64,000 nucleotides of DNA from Edaphochlamys debaryana. Taxonomy: Eukaryota; Chlorophyta; Chlorophyceae; Chlamydomonadales. Shown one piece after another: positions 47,201 to 59,200 of this stretch. Each line of letters opens with the position of its first letter. The stretch's first letter is position 1. The stretch spans positions 682,001 to 746,000 of the forward strand of contig JAEHOE010000015.1 in the NCBI GenBank assembly GCA_016858145.1, in the 5' to 3' direction. The translations under genes were made by a program, and so were the position numbers. Below the pieces are notes generated by a model. The model was not told the origin of the DNA. It saw only the letters and a program-made list of their open reading frames with translations, and ran no database searches.

Positions 47201-50200
47201 ATGGGCGGCGCCGGCGGGAGCTGCTGCTGCCGCTGCGGCGGCGCGGCGGCCTGCTGTCCCGCGCGTGACGGCACGGGCGGGCGCGGGGGCTTGGGCGAGC
47301 GGGGGGGCATGAGCCAGGGCGTGGGGGCGGCGGGCATGGCCTCGCTGGTGCTGGGGAAGTCGGAGAGGTGCATGGACGTCATCGAATGCCCGGCACGGGC
47401 GGCGGTGGATGTTGACGCACCGGCGGCAGCTGCGGCACGGGGCCCGCCGCCGGCCGACAGCCCGCTACGCTGCACAAAAAGGGGCTCGGAGGCTCCCGGC
47501 GGCGGCGCGTAGCCGGCGGCGGCGGCGGCGTTGACGGCGGCCAGGCGGTCGAGCGGCGACCGCGCCCTCGGGGCGTGCAGGTCGTGCGGTGGCGGTGGGA
47601 GCATGGGCGAGGGGATGTTGCCCGAGCTGGGCCCGGCGGAGGGGGGCCCGCCCAGGGGCGCCACGCGCCCGCGGTTGGTGAAGGACCCGCCCCGGGCCGC
47701 TGAGTGTGGCGACGGCGGGGCTTCGTAGCTCATGCTGTTGCGGCCCACGTTGGCGCTGTGCGAGTGCTGCAGGTCGTACTGGGACGCAGAGCCCTGGTGC
47801 TCGTAGCCCTGGGGCGAGAGCTGGTGGCGGGACATGTGGGGCGAGGCCGAGGGCGAGGGCATGACGCGGTTGGAGTTGGTGCGGCCGGTGAAGGAGCCGG
47901 GGCGGGAGGGCGGGTCGATGGTGAGGCCCAGGCGGCCCGTGACGGAGCTGTGACGGCCGCCGCCGGGCGGGTAGGGCAGGTGCGGGGAGTGGGGGTCGCG
48001 CATCGCCACGTCTGCGAGGGGGCGACGGAAAGGGTGTGGGGCTCAGGCGGGGTGTAGGGGTGCACGGGTACGGGGTGAAGGGGACAGGTTTGGGCTCGAG
48101 GCACCGACGGGAAGCGTATTGGTAAGACTCGTAGCCGTTGGGCAGGGCTGGCGGACGGGGCGTGGTGGGAGGCCCTGCCGTACCTTGCGCGGTGACCGTG
48201 ATGGATGAGTGGCGCGCGGTGTGCGAGCCGTAGCGCGGCGGCTCGGCGCCGATGCTGGAGCGGCCGTAGAGCGTGTCGGCGGGTTCGGGCGGGAAGTTGT
48301 AGTGGGAGGCGTGGGGCAGGGGCTCGTCCACCGGGTGGTGGTGGTGCGTCCCGGAGCCGGAGGCGGCGGCGGGCGGGGGCATGGCGGCAATCATGGCCTC
48401 ATAGGCCGGGTCGGGGAGCTGGGGGATGGGGTACAAAGCAGGCGGAAGCGGCAGAAACTTCAGCGTCGGACGCATCATGAGAAGGCCGACAGGGTGGAGC
48501 CCTCCTCGAGACGGGGACCCACCCCAGAGGCTCTACCATGCACCGTCCCGATGCCTCACCATGCGCGGCGCCCGCACGAGTGCCACGTAAGCCAGCCACC
48601 CGACCAGGGCCACGCCGCCAATCAGGGCTAGGCACAGAAGAGCGTAAACCACCCCGGCAGGCGAGGCGCCGCCGCCTGCCTCCCAGCTCAGCACGGCCGC
48701 GCAGGCGTAGACCAGCGGCGGCAGCACGAGGAACAGCCCGACCAGCACCAGCTTGGGCCATGCCACGTACGGCGCCTCGCCGTACAGCCGGGCGTCAGCC
48801 TCGGTCGTACAGCGGATCACTGCAGGGCGCGAGGTTCCAGGAAGAGGGGCGAGGCTGGGCACATGAAGACCAATATTACCAACAGAGGCCTGCTGCCGCT
48901 GCACTTCCCGCCCGCCCTAGATAATGCACCCTCGGCCGCCCCCTCATCCCCGCCCACCTGCGTGCACCAGCATCATCACTAAAACGATGACGCCCGACAG
49001 AATCATGACGGAGGCCAGATCGCTCCAGGCGGCCGTGATGTCGTACGTCGGGTCGTACGGCACGTGCACGTCCCACACCAGCCCCGAAGCGAAGCCCAGC
49101 AGAGGCGTGATGGTGCCGTTGGTTCCGTTGGTAGCGTTCAGGCTGGCGGGGAACAGATGCAGGTGGCCGGGAGGCAGGCACAGTCAGGTAGGCAAGCGGC
49201 CACGCAGGGTGAGCGGGCCAAGGCAGCCGCGGATAGCACGCACGGCAGAGCGGGCCTGTAGGTCGCAGCACAACCCTAGCTTGTGCGTGAACGCGCACCT
49301 GCTGCCGTTACGGAAGAGCGCCGCGTAGGAGAGGTAGTAGGTGTTGGTGAGCAGCCCAGCGTCGAGCAGGTACTGCGACGAGGCGCCCCCCAGGGCCTGC
49401 AGCTGCGAGGCCACGGGTGGCGGCGGCGGCGGCAGGGTGCGCTCGGCCAGCGGGATGCGGCGGCTGTTGGCTTCCGCCATGCCGTCGCCGGGCACAGGCA
49501 GGAAGTTGAGCGCGGCCCAGTTGCCGCCGTCGGCTGCGATCTCGTACGAGGGCGGCGTGTAGAAGGACAGTCCGCCGGTGAAGGTCAGCACCTGCACGTG
49601 ACCCACACTGCGCGCAGCAACGAGGGGGAGGCGGGTAATGACTAAAGAGCACCTTTCCACACTCAGCACGATGCCCAGCCAAGAGCTCAGGCCGGCTCTC
49701 CCGCCTGCGCCGCCGCAGTTGTACCTGCGCAGGATGCCGCCCGCGCACGCCACGCCTCGCCAGCCGGGGGTCATCCAGGCGGTGGCGGAGCAGGCGGCGG
49801 CGGAGAGGCCCACAGACACCACCGTCATCCAGCGGGCCGCCGTGGCGGCCGCCGCCACGTCCACGGAGGGCACCAGCACCTCCAGCTGGTTGGACGGCAT
49901 GCCAGCGTTTCCTGTTCGGGGGTGTGAAGGCGGGGGCAAGGAGGAGGTGAGGGCGGCGACCACATGGGCGCGGAGGGGTCCACGAGGCAGGAGAGGGGTA
50001 TGGCATGCTTGCTGGGAAGGAACGCGGGTGGCGCGAGCCCCTTGTCTTCCATGCCGTCGCTGCGGGTGCGCCAACCTGCTCGGTCTCTGAAGGCGAAGCT
50101 GGATAGCGCCAGCTTGGCGGTCTTGCCGGGCTGGCCGTCCAGAGTCAGCGTGGCACGCGTGGGCGAGGCCCACACCATGTCCGTGACGGCACAGTTGCTG

Positions 50201-53200
50201 CGGGGGTGACCAAGGGGCGAGGACCGTTTCGGGCGCAAGGAGGGCAAGCGACGGGGTGGGTTTTAGATCTGTGAATGCAAAGCCCTCCGTACTCTGTGGT
50301 CCAGTCGGCGGGCACGATGGGCATGACTGGCTCCGAGAAGCGCACGTCGACGGTGAAGGTGTTGTTGGAGAGCGAGGGCGGCCCGGCGAGCGTGAGGTTC
50401 GCCGAGGGCGCGGTGAAGTCGGCGCTGATGTTGAAGTAGGCGGGGCGCGTGGTGGGGTCGCAGGGGTCGCTGCGGGGCAATGGGCGGGTGGAAGGTTCAG
50501 TACAGGGCTTGAAGGGTCAGAATTGCATGCCTTGAGTAAACAAGGCATGCACGCTGCATCGGGCATCTGAACGGATCGTGACTCACTCCCGCAGCACCAG
50601 GTCCAGGGCGCCCTCGGACAGCACGGTGACGCGGATGCGGTAGTTGGCCTCCACGGCGGAGGTGGGGTCCAGCCGCTGCGCCGAGCCGTCCGACACCAGC
50701 CCGCGACGGCTCACGCCCAGCACGCACCTGCGGGCGGGGAGGCACGTACACGGCAGCGGAAGTCACAGGCAGCTTGGTGGCAAACGGTCGGGTTCAAGCC
50801 GCCTCAAGCGGTGTGGCCACATGCTGAGTGGTGCTGCATGGGCTGGCCAATGATCTGGAGAAAAGAGCAGCTGTAGGACCCCACGCTCACCCGTAGTTGG
50901 TCCCGCAAGAGTCGGTGAAGGTGTAGGGCGTCGCGAAGCGCAGCACCACGCTGAACTCGTAGCGCCCGACGTAGGCTGCGACGGGTGGGGCAGGAAAGGA
51001 TACGCCCCTCAACAACACATCCGCTTCACCGCCCGTGGCCAAAGTCAATCCGTGGACAAGCAAACACCTATCGGTACAACCTGCCGTCCCTGCTGCACCC
51101 CACACGCACCTGGCGCGTACGCCACCACCTCTGGGCGGGCCACACAGGCTCCGTCGGCAAAGAGGCCGACGCTGGCCACCACGGAGACGGCCGCCAGCGA
51201 GGGCGTGCCGTACGCGGCGGGCAGGCTGGGGCGGGAGCTGAAGAGCCACGTGGCACTGTGGGAGGGACGGCGGTGCCAGGGGCACGGCGCTGTTCTCATC
51301 AGGCCGCAAGAATGAGCAAGGTCAAGGAAGACCCCGCGTGAAACGAACTAGCCTAAGCCAAGCCGTGCGTTAGCCCTTCCCTTCCCTTGCCAGTCCCGTT
51401 CCCCGGTGACGCACTTTGCGGCGGAGCTGGAGAGGCGGGCGACTAAGGCGTCCACCTGAGCCTGCGGCGTTGAGGCGGGCAGCGCCACACGGACCTCCAG
51501 CGTCACGCCGCTGGGGTTGGCCACCTGCGCCAGCCCGCGCCGCTGCTGCGGTTGCTGCTGCGGCTGCTGCTGCGCCGCGCGGCGGCGCTCCTCCTCCTTC
51601 TGTCGGCACACGTCCGGCGGGCCCACGCACTCGCCGAAAGCGTCCGCCTCCGCCACGTAGCCCGCCCCCAGCAGCTCCGCCACGCCGCCGGCGTCCGCAA
51701 ACTCGGCGCCCGCGCCGCCCTCGGGCGCCCCCGGCAGCGCCAGCACCACCACGTCCGCCTCGCCCTGCTGCACCCGCACCTCGACACCCCCACCACCAGC
51801 GCCCCCGTCGCCGCCATCCGCGCCGCCGCCACCGGGGGCGGCGAGTGCGCTGCGGCGCCCCACGCTCGCCACCACCCCCGTGCTGTTGGTGTCGCAGGAG
51901 AGCGTGGGAACTGCCACGCTGTCGACCGTGACGTTGAGCGCGGTCGCGATGGCGCTGCGGGCGTCCGAGAGGATCTGCTGCTCCAGGAAGGGGTCGGACT
52001 GGAGCTCGGTGCAGTCGGCGTTGGGGAAGGTGATGGACATGGTGATCTGGGGAGGGGGAGGGGGGCAGGAGGGGCAGAGGGGCGGAGCCGCGAAGGAAAA
52101 GAGGCTCAGGAGAGGGCGGTTCGAACAGAGAGGACAAGGAGGAAAGATGCGCTAAAAGGACGGAGGAGAGGCGCGGAAGTGTCTAGCATAGGCTGTAGCC
52201 GCGCTTACCACTGGCTGAACTCCCTCGGGTGGTGCAGGGGGCTGGGGTGCGGGCGGCTCGGGTGGTGGGGGAGCAGGGGGCGGTGGCGGACTTGGCGAGG
52301 GCGGCGGAGGGTCGGGCGACGGGGGCTGGGGGAACGGAGGCGGCATGGGCGACGGTGGCGATGGGCGCGGAAGAGGGGGCGACGGGAAGGGGGACGGCGG
52401 CTCGGGAGGCGGTGTACCAGGCGGCAGCAGAGGCTGCGGCGGCTGCGGGGAGGGCGGCTGCGGCGGAACGGGAGGCCTGGGCGACGGCGGCTTGGGAGGG
52501 GTGGGAGACGGCGGTGCAGGTGGTTTGGGGGAGGGTGGGTGCGGGGGTGACGGTGTCGGGGGCTCTGGCGGGACTGGAGGCGCCGGTGAGGGCGGCTCGG
52601 GGCTGGGCGGCTGGGGGCTCGGCGGCTCAGGGCTGGGGGGCTCGGGGCTGGGGGGCTCCGGAGACGGCGGCAGTGGGCTGGGGGGCTCCGGCGACGGCGG
52701 GACCGGCGGCGGCGGTGAAGGAGGCTCTGGAGACGGCGGGAGTGGAGGTGCGGGGCTCGGGGGCAGTGGGCTGGGTGGCTCGGGTGAAGGGGGGGTCGGG
52801 GGTTGCGGAGCCGGAGGCTCTGGGCTCGGGGGCTCGGGGGAGGGCGGGTTCGGGCCCGGTGGGAAGGGTGCCGGAGGAAGGGGCGGAACTGGTGCGGGCG
52901 GGTACGAGGGAGGCGCCGGCGGAGAGGGAGCGGGCGGCACGGGCGGCGTCGGTGCTGGGGGCTGGGGTGACGGAGGTTCGGGCGAGGGCGGCGGAGCGGA
53001 TGGGGGCAAGGGCGACGGTGGCCAGGGCGATGGAGGGAGAGGCGATGGCGGCTCGGGCGACGGCGGAATCGGCGGCTCTGGGCTCGGCGGTTCCGGCGAG
53101 GGCGGGGACGGCGGGTACGGGGACGGGGGCGGGAAAGGGCTGGGGGGCGGGGACGGCGGCAGGGGACTCGGCGGCGGCGCGGGACAGGGCGGTAGTTGGT

Positions 53201-56200
53201 CCGGCGGGGCCATGACAGCCATCAGGCTGTCGGGGACTGGGCCGCACAGCATGGGGTTGTCGCCCAGAGCGAGGCGTCCCAGGGCGGTCATGGTCAGGGC
53301 CTGCGGCGGCGACATCGGGAGGCCTAATCGCGGTCAAGGGGTTAGAACCAAGCATGAGACCACGTGGCCACGTTGCAGGTACAGGTGCCCATAACGGTGA
53401 CGGCACGGGTACGTACCCAGCTGGCCGGCACGGTGGAGGTGAGGCGGTTGGCGGACACGTCCAGCTCATCCAACGACCTCAACGAACTCCACGCGGCGGG
53501 GAGGGAGCCGCCAATGGTGTTGTTAGCGAGGCGCAGAGTCCTGGGGCGAGGCAGGGCAGCGCGGGGTCATGTCAGCGCAAGGCAGGACGCTGGAAGCATG
53601 CTGATCAGCAGCTCAAGGCGAGGGCCCCAAGATCTCAGTTCCTGGAGAGAGGAGCTTGGCACGGCTTCACGGCTGCCAGTCCCACGCTTGATGGTGCTCA
53701 CGTGAGCTTGACGAGGTTGGCAAACTCTTCGGGCAGCGGGCCGCGGAAGGCGTTGTACGACAGGTCCAGATGGCGCAGCGTGGTAAGGAAGAGCAGCTCG
53801 CGAGGTACCGGCGCGGCCTGGGCACGCAGCGGGAGGGTGGGATCGCATCCCGTGAGTAAAGTCCAGGGTGCGAGCCACCGAGGATTGCAGCGATAAATGA
53901 CCCGGGCCAGCCCTGAAAGCGCCTTCCTGACCAGGCACCGCTCACCAGATCGTTGTACGACAAGTCCAGCTGGATGACGTCACCCGCATCGCACATGACG
54001 CCCATCCACTCAGCGCCCGGCTGGCACGGCTCGCTGCCCTCCTGCCATGAGTCGAATACTGGCGGCCAGGGCGGCGGGATCGCGGCCTTGACGAGTAGCA
54101 GCGCAGGACCGCTGGCGGGCGGCGCGGGCGGCAGCGGCGGGAAGGGCGAGGGCGGCGCGGGGGGCGCGGGCGGTGGCGTGGGCGGTGGCGGCGGCGTGGG
54201 GCAGGGCTTCGTGATGGAGGTGCCCGGGTAGTCAACGCGGCCGCGGAGGGCCAGAGGCACGTCACCGCACATGGCAGCATTGCCTGGGGGACAGAGGCGA
54301 GGCCGGTCGGCAAAGGGAGATTCCTTGGGAGCGGTGTGGTGTTTGCCGGGCACGTGGGATGTGAAGGGGTGCGGCAACAAGGACAACAGGCGGGGAACGC
54401 TGAGGTGGGGCAGCACGCACCGTTGAGCGTCAGGCGGGACAGGCCCGTGAGGGCGGCGTAGGCGCTGCGGCGAGGCAGGGAACGAGGTGAGGCGGCAAGC
54501 CAGCAGAGCCTTTGCCTGGCCTGACAGCCTGAGCTTGTCTGCAGCTCACCTCGGCACCGTCCCCGTCAACACGTTGCCTGCCAGGCTCAGCCGTGTCAAC
54601 GCCACGAGGGCGCTCCACTCGGGGGGCAGGGAGCCACGGATGGCCGAGGGCGCCCCGGCCAGGTTGATCGAGACCAGCCGCGTCAGTGCGCTCCAAGACG
54701 CTGGCAGGGTGCCTGCGGTGGTGACAGTACGGTAGCCCAGTTAAGGGGAGGTCACGGCGGCGATGTGGGTCACGAGATAGAGAGCATCGGACGTGTCCTG
54801 CCACCAGTGCTACCGGTGACGACCGCTGGTACCGTGTGGTTCATCAAGGAAGCACGGGCAAGCACGGGTAAGCATGGACCGAGCTAATGCCGGAATGGCA
54901 CGAACCTGTGAGACCAGAGCCCATGAAGCTGATGGTCTGCAGCGAATGGATGTCGGACAGAGCGGCGGGAACTGGCGCGTCAAGGCGCGGGCTGAGGTAC
55001 TGCAGGGTGACGTTGACGATGGTTGAAGAGTTGACGCAGCCGACACCAGTCCAGTTGGCGGTGCAGGGGTCGGACCCAGCGCGCCAGCTGGAAAGAATGG
55101 CGGGGTCGCGGAGCTGTGCCTTAAAAGCGAGCAGCGCGTTGGCAGGCGTGGGTGGGGGAGGGGCCGGAGGTGCAGGTGGGCGGGGCGAGGGAGGAGGGCG
55201 CGGTGAGCGGGGGCTGGGTGGGGGCCGCGGCGGTGAGGGGCCGGGGGGAGGAGGGCGGGGTGGCCGAGGGCTGGGAGGTGGAGTCTGGGGTGGGCGGGGG
55301 CTAGGAGTGGGAGGGTGAGGCTGGAGGGGAGGGCGCGGACTGGGCGGGTAGGGCGGAGGAGGGCTCGGCGGAGACGGTGGTAGAGGGAGCGGTTGCGATG
55401 GGATGCGCGGCGGTCCGGGGCTTGGAGGCTCGGGGCTTGGAGGCAGGGGTGATGGAGGGGGTGACGGAGGCGGCGGAGGGCTGGGACAAGGCAACGGTAT
55501 CCGGGTGCTGTTGTATCGATAGGCTGTGGACGGGACTGGCCCGCACAGAAGGCTGTTGTTGGACAGCGCGACGCGCGTCAGGCCCGTCAGCACGTTCCAG
55601 GACGAAGGAACAGACGACGTCAGGAGGTTGCCCGTCAGGTCCAGGTTGCGAAGCGAAGTCAGAGCCGACCACTCGGGAGGAAGCTGGCCCGAAAGAGACA
55701 TGCCAGACAGGTCCAGACGGGTCAGGGACACCAGCGTGCTCCACGAGGCGTGCAGCGTGCCGCGGAGGCGGTTGCTGCCGCCGCCCAGCACGATGCTCTG
55801 CAGGCTCGTCACGTAGGCCCACGTGCTGGGCAGCGAGCCGTTCAGCGACTGGTACGCCAGAGACAGGGCCACGGGCCGGCCCGTCCCGCCGCAGTTGACG
55901 CCGGTCCAGGTGCTGGTGCAGGGGTCGGTGCTCGTGTTCCAACCCAGCATCGTCGAGGGCCAGGGGCTCACCTGCGGAAGGCAAGAAACAGAATCAACGT
56001 GGAGTGAGGCTCCTTCGAACGAGCACATCCCGAGCAAGCCCCGCGCGAGCCCGCGGATAACCCACCGTTGACCGCAGGTCGACCAAGGCATTGATTGGTG
56101 TCGGTGGAGGGGGTGAAGGGGGTAGGGGTGAAGGGGGCTCGGGGGATGGAGGGAAGGGAGAAGGAGGCGCGGGAGGGGGAGACGGAGGTGACGGACACGC

Positions 56201-59200
56201 CGTGCCCAGCGCACTGCCAGACACCACCACGGGACTGTCCACGGACCAGCCGCCAGGCAGCGGGCCGCACATGGCCACGTTGTCGCGAAGCACCAGCAGC
56301 GTCAGCGCCGTCATGCCCGCAGGCCAGGCGGACGGGATGGTGCTCACGAAGCCGTTGGAGGACAGGTCCAGGCTGTTGAGCGACTGGAGCGAAGACCAGG
56401 AAGCCGGGAGCAGACCGCTCAGCTGGTTGCCCGCGAGGCTCAGGGACTCCAGCTGCACCATCAGGCTCCACGAGTCGGGCAGCGGACCCGTAAGAAGGTT
56501 GCCGTCCAGCTGCACCGAGCGAAGCGACCGCAGCTGGTACAGGCTGGGAGGGAGGGGACCGCTCAGGGCGGGGCTGGTACTGGAGAGGCTCAGGTCCACC
56601 ACATTGGACGAGCCGTCGCACGAAACTCCATCCCACGAGCACTCCGCGCCGCTGCCCCAGCCGGACAGCGCGGCGGGGTTGCCCAACTCCGTGCGGATCC
56701 GCAGCAGCGCGTTGAAGGCATTTGGCGGCGACGGAGGGAAGGGCGACGGTGGATAGGGCGGCGGGGGGCTGGGGCCTGGAGGTGCTGGCTCGGGTGGCAT
56801 GGGTGAGGGCGCAGGTGCAAGTGGCCCCGGTGGTTCGGAGGGTGTGGCAGGGGATTCGGGGATAGAGGGAGCTGGACTGAGCGGAGCTGGGTATGGTGGA
56901 TAGGGCGGCGGCGGTGGCATTGGTGATGGCGGTTCAGGAGAAGGCGGTTGAGGAACTGAGGGCGGCGGGCTGGGTGGTTCTGGGGAAGGCGGTGGCGGTG
57001 ATGGCGGAAGAGGACTGGGTGGCGGGCTCGGTGACGGGGGTGGTGGAGACGGAGGTGAAGGCGGAGGAGGTGGCGTGGGGCATGGATACGGAATCTGAGT
57101 GGAGGTGTACGAATACGCCGAAGAGGGCACGGGGCCGCACATCAAGGCGTTGTAGGCGAGCACCACTCGTGTTAGGCCGGTGAGCACGCTCCATTGAGGC
57201 GGCACAGATGAAGTCAGCCGATTCGCCGTCACATCCAGATTCCGAAGGGCGGTAAGGGCTGACCACTCAGGAGGAAGGCGGCCGGAGAACGTCATGCCGG
57301 ACAAATCCAGCTTTGTAAGCTTGACGAGCGAGCTCCACGAGGCGTGCAGCGATCCCCCCAGCTTGTTAGTGCCACCTCCCAAGGAAATGCTCTGCAGGCT
57401 CGTCACGTACGCCCACGTGCTGGGCAGCGAGCCGTTCAGCGACTGGTACGCCAGAGACAGGGCCACGGGCCTGCCCGTCCCGCCGCAGCTCACACCCGTC
57501 CAGGCGGCCGTGCAGGGGTCGCTTGTGGTGTTCCAGCCCAGCATCGTCGAGGGCCAGGGGCTCACCTGTTAAGGCGGAGGAGAAAGCAAGGAAACGAAAG
57601 GACTGATCACAGCAACACAACGAATACGCGAAGTCGATCACACCAAAGCCCTCCAGAAGCGCGTTTAGCTAATAAGTACAGCTGCAACGCACGCGCCACA
57701 CACCGTTACACGCAGGTCAGCCAGGGCGTTTGACGGAGACGGAGGAGGGGGCGATGGGGGCGGAGGTGTTGATGGAGCTGGGACCGAGGGCTCAGGAGAA
57801 GGAGGCGCGGGAGGAGGAGACGGAGGTGACGGACACGCCGTGCCCAGCGCACTGCCAGACACCACCACGGGACTGTCCACGGACCAGCCGCCAGGCAGCG
57901 GGCCGCACATGGCCACGTTGTCGCGAAGCACCAGCAGCGTCAGCGCCGTCATGCCCGCAGGCCAGGCGGACGGGATGGTGCTCACGAAGCCGTTGGAGGA
58001 CAGGTCCAGGCTGTTGAGCGACTGGAGCGAAGACCAGGAAGCCGGGAGCAGACCGCTCAGCTGGTTGCCCGCAACGCTCAGAGACTCCAGCTGCACCATC
58101 AGGCTCCAGGAGTCGGGCAGCGGACCCGTAAGCAGGTTGCCGTCCAGCTGCACCGAGCGAAGCGACCGCAGCTGGTACAGGCTGGGAGGGAGGGGACCGC
58201 TCAGGGGTATGGCCATGCCAAAAAGGCTGAGGTCCACAACTTGCGACATCTCATCACAGGTGACCCCGTCCCACGAGCACTCCGAGCCGCTGCCCCAGCC
58301 GGACAGCGCGGCGGGGTTGCCCAGCTCCGTGCGGATCTGCAGCAGCGCGTTTACCGACGTCGGAGGCGACGGGGGCGGGGGACTCGGCGGAAGCGGGGAG
58401 GGAGGCAGCGGGCTGGGTGGAGACGGCGGAATGGGTGATGGTGGCGACGGGCTGAGAGGCTCGGGGCTAGGCGGCTCTGGGGAAGGCGGCTCCGGCGACG
58501 GTGGCGGAGACGGAGAGGGCGGAAGAGGAGACGGAGGAAGGGGAGGAGACGGAGGAGGCGGAGGGCTCGGGCACGGACCGGGCATGAGCGTGTTGCTGTA
58601 CTGGTACGCTGCAGACGGAGCCGGACCGCACAGAAGGCTGTTGTTAGACAGTGCGACGCGCGTCAGGCCCGTCAGCACGTTCCAGGACGAAGGCACAGAC
58701 GACGTCAGGAGGTTGCCCGTCAGGTCCAGGTTGCGAAGCGAAGTCAGAGCCGACCACTCGGGAGGAAGCTGGCCCGACAGAGACATGCCAGACAGGTCCA
58801 GACGAGTCAGGGACACCAGCGTGCTCCACGAGGCGTGCAGCGTGCCGCGGAGGCGGTTGCTGCCGCCGCCCAGCACGATGCTCTGCAGGCTCGTCACGTA
58901 GGCCCACGTGCTGGGCAGCGAGCCGTTCAGCGACTGGTACGCCAGAGACAGGGCCACGGGCCGGCCCGTCCCGCCGCAGCTCACGCCCGTCCAGGCGGCC
59001 GTGCAGGGGTCGCTTGTGGTGTTCCAGCCCAGCATCGTCGAGGGCCAGGGGCTCACCTGCACACCAGCGGGAGGATCGAGGGGAGAGGATCCACCAACGA
59101 AACAATGTCAGGGTGAGCTGCAACGAGACCTCGGAGAGGCAGCGGCAAGGACCACACATGCACCCACGACACACAAGCAGGGGGCCCCCCCGGGTGCCCA

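Noticed and set aside
45420..47512. 391-codon + frame over the low-complexity exon
   Set aside because: It is a compositional shadow of the minus-strand exon; the minus chain is fixed by splice phase on both sides.
52209..53323. Splitting the giant gene into two at the PPSP tract
   Set aside because: Exons on both sides join in phase (53413 to 53323, and 52209 to 52046), with no stop or ATG/promoter evidence in between. I kept one gene but list RNA evidence that would overturn it.
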